A stretch of DNA of 5,034 nt from Acidobacteriota bacterium. GTDB lineage: Bacteria > Acidobacteriota > Vicinamibacteria > Vicinamibacterales > JACQTH01. Under the pieces are notes generated by a model. It had not been told where the DNA came from. It made no database searches and saw only the letters and a list, made by a program, of their open reading frames with translations. Positions 1-4,338 of the stretch are shown piece by piece. The position numbers and the translations under genes were made by a program. Every line of letters starts with the position of its first letter. The stretch's first letter is position 1. Where the stretch lies: the NCBI GenBank assembly GCA_016210935.1, contig JACQTH010000204.1, positions 1 to 5,034 of the forward strand, given 5' to 3'.

Positions 1-1
1 C

Positions 2-46
2 GCCATGCTCGGCGTCCGCATTTCATCGCCTGACGACGAGGTGTGA
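2..46 (+). CDS. 3' end of an upstream gene, probable antitoxin (partial)
   Basis: An open frame enters from the left edge and ends in TGA at 44-46, giving the C-terminal residues AMLGVRISSPDDEV. Its stop overlaps the GTG start of the PIN-domain gene in the sequence GTGA (43-46), so the two are very likely translated together. Antitoxin genes commonly sit just upstream of a VapC-type toxin with such an overlap, so this is probably the antitoxin. Only 14 codons are visible and no DNA-binding motif can be seen, so the family (AbrB, ribbon-helix-helix, Phd or other) is unknown. The coding status itself rests on the overlap geometry. Confidence 0.5.
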   Translation, partial: AMLGVRISSPDDEV

Positions 47-510
47 GGCGGTCCCGCAAATACGTCCTCGACACGCAGCTGTTCATCGATGGCTTTCGCC
101 ACGCTGAGGCGAATCTCAGACTTCAGCGCTTTCACCGCGTCTTTGCGCCCTTCGAGTACCTGAGCGTGGTCGTGGCGCAGGAGCTGAGGGCCGGAATTCG
201 AAAGCCGCGGGACAGATGGATGCTCGAGAAACATGTACTGAGGGCCTTTGCGCGTGCGGATCGCGTCATCGTGCCGTCTGCGAGCGCGTGGCAAAAATCC
301 GGCGACATCCTTTCCGAGATGGCGCGCAAGGAGGGTCTCGAAATAGCGAAGGTCTCGAAAGCTTTCGCCAATGACCTCCTGTTGGCGCTCTCGTGTCGTG
401 AGGCAGGATGCGTTCTCGTCACGAACAATGAACGAGACTTCTCCCGCCTTCGGCGTTTTGTTCGATTCGAGTTCATGACGGCGTGGCCGGCCGACGGGGG
501 GCCTGGCTGA
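43..510 (+). CDS. vapC: PIN-domain ribonuclease, VapC-type toxin
   Basis: This is a 155-residue protein with the PIN-domain layout of acidic residues that bind Mg2+/Mn2+ for RNA cleavage. Seen are D10 in YVLDTQLFIDG at the N terminus, E47 in VVAQELRAG, D111 in FANDLLLAL, and N128/D132 in LVTNNERDF near the C terminus. The length is normal for a VapC toxin. The start is GTG at 43, overlapping the upstream stop as GTGA. A GAGG lies too close to act as an ideal ribosome site, which suggests translation coupled to the upstream gene. By family knowledge such toxins cut tRNA or rRNA and are neutralised by the partner protein. The target here cannot be inferred. It is convergent with the oxidoreductase operon and shows no functional link to it. 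A stand-alone PIN nuclease is the alternative. Confidence 0.85.
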   Translation: MRRSRKYVLDTQLFIDGFRHAEANLRLQRFHRVFAPFEYLSVVVAQELRAGIRKPRDRWMLEKHVLRAFARADRVIVPSASAWQKSGDILSEMARKEGLEIAKVSKAFANDLLLALSCREAGCVLVTNNERDFSRLRRFVRFEFMTAWPADGGPG

Positions 511-529
511 CGCGTCGGCAAGGACGGGA

Positions 530-549
530 CTTCCGCCTAAAGGCGGAAG
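530..549. repeat. Palindromic repeat, copy A
   Basis: CTTCCGCCT (530-538) and AGGCGGAAG (541-549) form a perfect 9-bp inverted repeat around a 2-base centre, followed by CCATGA. It is one of three related palindromes in the window, the others being at 564-583 and 4715-4734. It lies 20 bases past the vapC stop. The DNA symmetry is certain. The idea that it belongs to a genome-wide dispersed family is inferred from the three copies here and from memory of similar elements in Acidobacteriota. Confidence 0.75.
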
Positions 550-563
550 CCATGAGGGCGGAT

Positions 564-583
564 CTTCCACCTGAAGGTGGAAG
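564..583. repeat. Palindromic repeat, copy B
   Basis: CTTCCACCT (564-572) and AGGTGGAAG (575-583) form a 9-bp inverted repeat followed by CCACGACGA. Compared with copies A and C, one base pair of the stem changes from G-C to A-T on both arms, so pairing is kept. The flank CCACGA is shared with the reverse complement of copy C inside the regulator gene; over 30 bases B and reversed C differ at about five positions. Confidence 0.75.
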
Positions 584-603
584 CCACGACGACCGGAAGA
601 AAA

Positions 604-637
604 GGCCGGCGCGCGCCGGGCCCCCGCGTAGCGGGGC
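604..637. other. Two adjacent GC-rich hairpins in the convergent spacer
   Basis: CCGGCGC/GCGCCGG is a perfect 14-base palindrome at 606-619. It is followed by CCCCGC (622-627), loop GTA, GCGGGG (631-636). They lie between the converging vapC and the oxidoreductase operon and could slow transcripts from either side. Neither is followed by a T-run on either strand, so I do not call them intrinsic terminators. Confidence 0.45.
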
Positions 638-642
638 TATTG

Positions 643-703
643 AATAAAGCTTCGTGATCTAGCGAAGCGACGCTGGTCGGTTTGAGGCGGAGCTTCGCTA
701 GAT
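643..703 (-). terminator. Possible terminator region after the oxidoreductase operon
   Basis: A perfect 12-bp inverted repeat, ATCTAGCGAAGC (657-668) and GCTTCGCTAGAT (692-703), begins at the last base of the beta-subunit stop codon. Read on the minus strand, the distal arm can instead pair locally as GCTTCG (668-663), an 8-base loop, CGAAGC (654-649), followed by TTTATT (648-643), which looks like a weak intrinsic terminator. The two pairings exclude each other. The position suits an operon end. The short T-tract and 6-bp stem make it a modest candidate. Confidence 0.4.
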
Positions 704-1698
704 TACCTCGCCGCGACCTGGAGGCCCGCCTTGAACGGCGCGACGCCGGGCACCTCCCACTCGTTCCACATCACATCGACCTGCTTCTGAATGTAGTCGA
801 CATCCTCGTCAATGAGGTGCGCAAAGCGGCCCTGCTTCTCCAGGTAGTGGCGGACCGGAATGCGCCCTTTGCGGCGCGCATCGTAGGTGTAGACGACCTG
901 GCCGTCGATGATCTCGTAGAGCGGGAAGATTCCGGATTTAATTCCCAACTCGCCGAGCTCCCGGGAGTAGGCCGGATGGAAATCCCAGCCTTTGGGACAC
1001 GGATCGAACGTATGGATGAAGGTTGGCCCGCCGATGGCCAGTGCCTTTCTCGTCTTGTTCATGAAGTCGAGCGCCGGGAAGGTTGCGCTGGCCGTCGCCA
1101 CGTAGCGGCAGGTTGGATGCCCCACGGCCAGCATCGCCGCGACATTCTTCTTCCAGCGGCGGTGCATGATGCGGTGTTTGGATCCCGGCGGCGTGAACGT
1201 CGTCTGGGCGCCGTAGGTCGTGAGGCCGGTTGCCTGGATGTCGGTATTCGCGGCCGACTCGTTGTCGTACATGATGATGAGCAGGTCGTAATCGCTTTGG
1301 AGCGCGCCGGAGATCCCGGAAAGCCCCATGTCGCCGCCGCCGAGATCGCCGGAGAAGTTGATGACGTTGATCTTCTCCTTCTTGATCTTTCCCTTCCGCA
1401 TCAGCGCGCGCAAGCCGGCGGCCATTCCGATGGCGGACGACCCGCCGGCGCCGAGCTGCGTGTGCATCCACGGAATAATCCATGGCGTCGTCAGATAGCT
1501 GGTGTTGGCGACATACATGCAGCCGGTCGCGCCGGTCGCGACCGTGCGGGGACCGGACGCCTTCGCGAAGTCGCGCATCACCAGGGCCGACTCGCACCCC
1601 TGACAGGTGCGATGCCCGGAGGTGTAGAACTCCTCGAGCGGCGCGTCGTGCACTTTCTTGATCTTCTCGAAGTCGATGACGGGCAGCTTAGGTGACAT
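703..1698 (-). CDS. 2-oxoacid:ferredoxin oxidoreductase beta subunit, probable oxalate oxidoreductase (PorB-like)
   Basis: This is the TPP- and cluster-binding subunit of a PFOR-superfamily enzyme, 331 residues, near the usual PorB length of about 300. Cysteines C32 and C35 (HRTCQGCES), C60 (GATGCMY) and C234 (DPCPKGW) match the four ligands of the proximal [4Fe-4S] cluster. The TPP-phosphate/Mg2+ motif starts at GD (117-118, SGDLGGGDMG) and ends at YDNESAANTD (144-153). It corresponds to the family pattern GDGG...YDNEAYMNTG but with Leu for the third residue and Asp for the final Gly. The start ATG lies three bases after the alpha stop with a strong ribosome site, so the two are translationally coupled. 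It should pair with alpha to form the active site that decarboxylates a 2-oxoacid and passes electrons to the gamma-delta clusters in the cytoplasm. Family membership is secure; the oxalate substrate is inferred from alpha. Confidence 0.9.
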   Translation of the reverse strand: MSPKLPVIDFEKIKKVHDAPLEEFYTSGHRTCQGCESALVMRDFAKASGPRTVATGATGCMYVANTSYLTTPWIIPWMHTQLGAGGSSAIGMAAGLRALMRKGKIKKEKINVINFSGDLGGGDMGLSGISGALQSDYDLLIIMYDNESAANTDIQATGLTTYGAQTTFTPPGSKHRIMHRRWKKNVAAMLAVGHPTCRYVATASATFPALDFMNKTRKALAIGGPTFIHTFDPCPKGWDFHPAYSRELGELGIKSGIFPLYEIIDGQVVYTYDARRKGRIPVRHYLEKQGRFAHLIDEDVDYIQKQVDVMWNEWEVPGVAPFKAGLQVAAR

Positions 1699-1701
1699 CG
1701 G

Positions 1702-2943
1702 TTACTCCCTCAATCCAATCCAGGTGACGCACTCCTCGGGCGCGCCGTCCCTGGCGGCCTTCGCGGTGATGTCGTACATCCGGATGCAGTCGGCGATCGA
1801 AAGGTCGCGTCCGCCCAGCCCACCGATGAAGTCGACCATGGCCGGCCGCTTCGCCAGGGGGTACAGGCACGATCGAACATCCTGAAAGACGATGCCGCCG
1901 CAGTCGGGCGAGCCGTGCGCGAAGTTACGGTCGATCACCCCGACGCTCTTGAAGCGGCCGAGCGACGCGCGCAGCTCTTGCGTCGGAAACGGACGGAACC
2001 AGCGCAGGTTGATGTAGCCCACCTTCTTCCCCTGCTCGCGCAGACGCCGGACCGCGGTCCGAGCCGGCATGCAGACCGCGCCCAGGCCGAGCAGCACGGT
2101 TTCGGCGTCGTCGGTCATGAACTCGTCGAAGTACGGGGAGGGGTACCGCTCGCCGAAAATCGTGTTGAATTCCTCGTACGCCTCGGCGATGACGCCTTTC
2201 GCCCGCCGCGCCGCTTCCCAATTCTGCCGCCGCAGCTCCATGACCCAATCCTCGTTCACCTGCGGGGCAATCGAGACCGGATTGTCTGGATGCAGCCGGC
2301 GATCGCCGAGGTCGTAGGCGGGCAGGAACCTCGAGACCGCCTCCTTCGCCGGGACCTTCAGCATGTGCTGGGAGTGGGTCAGGAACGCGCCGTCCATCGC
2401 GAGCGCCATCGGCATCAGGACGCGTTTGTCCTCGGCGATGCGATACCCGATGAGCACATGCTCGAGCGCTTCCTGGGCCGTCGCGGCCCAACACAGGAGC
2501 CACCCCATATCGCGAAGCGCCATCGCGTCGTTGTGCTCGACGCCGAAGGCGCCCGGATCGTCCAGCGCGCGGTTGCCGACGATGAACAGCGTCGGCAACC
2601 GATCGGTGGCGGCCACGACGAGCGCTTCGAATCCGAACATCCAACCGGTGCCGCTGCTGCCGCCGAACGCCCGCGCGCCCACCGAGCTGGCATGCTTGAC
2701 AATCTCGAATTGCGAGTGCTCGGAGTCGGCGATGATGTACTCCGCATCGAGCTGCCCGTCGGCGATGATCTTCGACAGCGCGTCCATCACCTCGGTGTAC
2801 GGACGAATCGGGTACGCCGCAATGACGTCGACGTCTGCCAGCCGCACACCCTGCGCGACGGCCTGACAGCCGTTCAGCAGCTCTTCTCGCTCCCAGACCG
2901 GTGAAGCGGTCGCTACAGTTGCCACGCCCAAAGGATCCTCCAT
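1702..2943 (-). CDS. 2-oxoacid:ferredoxin oxidoreductase alpha subunit, probable oxalate oxidoreductase (PorA-like)
   Basis: This is the PorA-type subunit, 413 residues. The N-terminal TPP pyrimidine-binding domain spans roughly 18-245 and the transketolase C-terminal-like domain roughly 285-400 (ETVLLGLGAV, VGYINLRWFRPFP). The family motif YPITP reads YPIRP at 44-48 (AAYPIRPYTEVMD), so the threonine that contacts pyruvate in PFOR is Arg47. E75 (ADSEHSQFE) is a candidate for the glutamate that activates TPP. The loop NRALDDPGAFGVEHND (124-139) holds R125, D128 and F133. With a constant offset of 16, Y44, R47, R125, D128 and F133 fall on Tyr28, Arg31, Arg109, Asp112 and Phe117 of Moorella oxalate oxidoreductase as I recall that active site, which favours oxalate over pyruvate. 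An in-frame TAG directly before the ATG fixes the longest start; GGAG lies 11 bases upstream. A different short, charged 2-oxoacid remains possible. Confidence 0.9.
   Translation of the reverse strand: MEDPLGVATVATASPVWEREELLNGCQAVAQGVRLADVDVIAAYPIRPYTEVMDALSKIIADGQLDAEYIIADSEHSQFEIVKHASSVGARAFGGSSGTGWMFGFEALVVAATDRLPTLFIVGNRALDDPGAFGVEHNDAMALRDMGWLLCWAATAQEALEHVLIGYRIAEDKRVLMPMALAMDGAFLTHSQHMLKVPAKEAVSRFLPAYDLGDRRLHPDNPVSIAPQVNEDWVMELRRQNWEAARRAKGVIAEAYEEFNTIFGERYPSPYFDEFMTDDAETVLLGLGAVCMPARTAVRRLREQGKKVGYINLRWFRPFPTQELRASLGRFKSVGVIDRNFAHGSPDCGGIVFQDVRSCLYPLAKRPAMVDFIGGLGGRDLSIADCIRMYDITAKAARDGAPEECVTWIGLRE
1705..1711 (-). promoter_or_regulatory. Ribosome binding site of the beta subunit, inside the end of alpha
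   Basis: On the minus strand GAGGGAG (1711-1705) lies six bases before the ATG at 1698-1696 and within the last codons of alpha, whose TAA is at 1704-1702. The arrangement fixes the beta start and implies that alpha and beta are made in matched amounts by coupled translation. Confidence 0.75.
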
Positions 2944-3041
2944 CTAGCTGTCAGCTCCAAGCTCTCTGCTGCGTCGTCTGACAACGGCCGCGCGGTAGCG
3001 CCGCCTTCTGGCGAGCTGAAAGCCGAGCGCTGGGAGCTTCT
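2944..3041 (-). other. 98-base spacer inside the operon, AGCT-rich
   Basis: The gap between gamma-delta and alpha holds no open frame of note. It contains a palindrome AGCTGTCAGCT (2946-2956), a small hairpin CGCC-TTCT-GGCG (3002-3013) and several AGCT/GAGCT words, including AGCTCC (2953-2958) against GGAGCT (3033-3038). The alpha ribosome site GGAG (2958-2955) falls in it. A spacer this long contrasts with the three bases between alpha and beta. It looks like decayed repeat material or an RNA processing site; no promoter is evident. Confidence 0.4.
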
Positions 3042-4202
3042 TCACACCGCCGCGACTTTCGGCGGCACGGTCGTGCCTTCGGTGATATTCACGCCCTGAC
3101 CGGTGACGTGCGGATATGCAATCCGCTCCTTGCCCTTCTTGAGCTCCGCCCACTCAATGTAGGCCTGCGGGCTCTTCGTGTAGGCCTCCCACGGACTCTT
3201 ATCGTCGGTGAACTTCAGCTCGTCGACCATCACGATGCATTCAGGAATCGGACAGACGGCGGCGCATTTGTGGCAGCCGACGCAGACCTCATAGTCCACG
3301 TCAAACAATCCATCGTCGGTTGGATCGAAACACTCGTCGGGGCAATCGAGCCAGCAGAGCGTGCACTTGATGCAGAGATCGAAGCGCACGACCGGCCGAT
3401 GCGTCTTGGTCGTGCCTCGCTTGAACGCGTCGTTGCGCGCCTGCCCGCGGGGCCCGAGCTGGAACCCACGCGGCACACTGCGCACCACGACCCCCGTCTC
3501 CTCGAACTCGTGCCACTTCGGCAGGATCGGCACCTCGTGCGGCCAGTCGATGCCTTCCTCCGGCGTCACGATCCTGGTGCGGCGAAGCGTGGCCTCGTAC
3601 GCTTCACGCGCGGCCTGCGCGCGACGGGCATCCTTGGTCTTGTCGAGCAAGTATGCCTCCACCGCCTCGATCGCGATGATCCCCGGATCGACCGCGGCCA
3701 GGGCGCCGAGGACCCGCTCGCGCGTCAGGTCATCTTTGTACACCCACAGACCGGCGAGACTCGCTCCGCCCTCCAGAGTCGCCAGTCGGTACGAGTACGG
3801 TTTCTTCCCGATGAACTGCAGCAGATGATCGTGCGGATGCCGGCTGACGACGAGCAGGCAGCCCTTCTCGCGCACCTTTTCATTGATCGGCCGGACCCCG
3901 TGCCAGCCCCACGGTTCGACCCCCTTGACCATCGTGTCGTCGACCACGATGGAGACGTCGGCTTCGTCGATGTCGAGCTTCGCGCCGCACTCCGCCTCCA
4001 GCTCCTCCTCAGAGAGGTCCGGGGACACGAACGCAAAGTACTTGCAGGGAATGCCGTTGCGCTCCGGGGCATCGCTGTAGCGCCCGTTCGAGAACGCGAC
4101 CTTCCCCATGCGGGTCGCAATCTGGACGATGTCGCTGCCGATATATTTGCCGAGCATCTTCTGAAAGATCCCGCGATAGTTCACCTCGACGCGTTTGATC
4201 AT
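3042..4202 (-). CDS. 2-oxoacid:ferredoxin oxidoreductase gamma-delta fusion, probable oxalate oxidoreductase electron-transfer subunit
   Basis: This 386-residue protein joins a PorG-type gamma domain (about 1-190) to a PorD-type ferredoxin domain (about 230-330). The ferredoxin part has two [4Fe-4S] motifs: C277, C280, C283, C287-Pro (CIKCTLCWLDCPDECF) and C307, C310, C313, C317-Pro (CVGCHKCAAVCP). It is preceded by RPVVRFD (269-275), as in PorD. The gamma domain keeps a counterpart of the family segment after the first helix (GRYSDAPERNGIP, 40-52) but lacks the glycine-rich GRGGQG motif expected near residue 10. A charged linker of about 75 residues lies between the domains. It relays electrons from the alpha-beta site to soluble ferredoxin. 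AGGAG (4212-4208) stands five bases before the ATG. Moorella oxalate oxidoreductase also has gamma and delta fused, though I recall it as shorter. It is the first gene of the operon. Confidence 0.88.
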   Translation of the reverse strand: MIKRVEVNYRGIFQKMLGKYIGSDIVQIATRMGKVAFSNGRYSDAPERNGIPCKYFAFVSPDLSEEELEAECGAKLDIDEADVSIVVDDTMVKGVEPWGWHGVRPINEKVREKGCLLVVSRHPHDHLLQFIGKKPYSYRLATLEGGASLAGLWVYKDDLTRERVLGALAAVDPGIIAIEAVEAYLLDKTKDARRAQAAREAYEATLRRTRIVTPEEGIDWPHEVPILPKWHEFEETGVVVRSVPRGFQLGPRGQARNDAFKRGTTKTHRPVVRFDLCIKCTLCWLDCPDECFDPTDDGLFDVDYEVCVGCHKCAAVCPIPECIVMVDELKFTDDKSPWEAYTKSPQAYIEWAELKKGKERIAYPHVTGQGVNITEGTTVPPKVAAV

Positions 4203-4228
4203 TGGGGCTCCTGCGGATCCAAAATGAA

Positions 4229-4286
4229 GAACGAAGAACGATGAAGTGGCCCGTTTTTCGTGCTTCGTTCCCGGCCGGCGCGGCCG
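4229..4286 (-). other. Leader of the oxidoreductase operon with inverted repeats
   Basis: GAACGAAG (4229-4236) and CTTCGTTC (4263-4270) form a perfect 8-bp inverted repeat in a stretch rich in GAACGAA words. Next to it CGGCCG-GCG-CGGCCG (4272-4286) can fold into a GC-rich hairpin. If transcription starts near 4302, both lie in an untranslated leader of about 100 bases. I recognise no riboswitch fold. The GAACGAA words look like decayed spacer repeats. Confidence 0.4.
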
Positions 4287-4289
4287 ACA

Positions 4290-4304
4290 ACTGGTCTGAC
4301 CAGT
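4290..4304. promoter_or_regulatory. FadR/GntR-type operator
   Basis: ACTGGTC-T-GACCAGT is a perfect 7-bp-arm palindrome. Its core TGGTCTGACCA (4292-4302) fits TGGTNNNACCA, the consensus bound by many FCD-type GntR regulators (FadR, PdhR, LldR). It begins where transcription from the predicted promoter should start, so binding would block initiation. The adjacent FCD regulator gene, which ends eight bases away, is the obvious ligand. The match is seen directly; binding is inferred. Confidence 0.8.
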
Positions 4305-4308
4305 GATC

Positions 4309-4338
4309 AGTCTAGTCAGCGGCCCGAGCGCGGGTCAA
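4309..4338 (-). promoter_or_regulatory. Sigma70-like promoter of the oxidoreductase operon
   Basis: On the minus strand TTGACC (4338-4333) is followed after 18 bases by TAGACT (4314-4309). This matches five of six bases of the -35 consensus and four of six of the -10. The -10 box overlaps the TAG stop of the regulator gene, and the expected start near 4302 falls on the edge of the operator palindrome. The promoter thus lies within the end of the regulator gene, allowing the operon to be controlled apart from read-through. Confidence 0.65.

Noticed and set aside
530..583. Short CRISPR array from the paired repeats
   Set aside because: There are only two units, they are themselves palindromes separated by 14 bases, and no cas genes are present; a third copy sits alone inside a gene.
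682..1695. Long plus-strand open frame opposite the beta subunit
   Set aside because: It lies antisense to a gene with clear PorB motifs, is rich in Arg/Ala/Gly/Asp without domain features, and is a by-product of high-GC codon use.
1915..2904. Long plus-strand open frame opposite the alpha subunit
   Set aside because: Antisense shadow of a recognisable PorA-type gene, with arginine- and histidine-rich sequence and no motif.
703..4202. Plain pyruvate:ferredoxin oxidoreductase
   Set aside because: The first family match, but the YPIRP substitution and the following loop fit oxalate oxidoreductase better. Kept as an alternative rather than the main call.
3108..4244. Plus-strand open frame of 378 codons opposite gamma-delta
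   Set aside because: It mirrors the gene carrying two perfect ferredoxin cysteine motifs and has no recognisable fold of its own.
4263..4290. Second promoter starting at TTGTCG (4290-4285)
   Set aside because: At 17-base spacing the -10 position reads CGAAGC, which has no resemblance to TATAAT.
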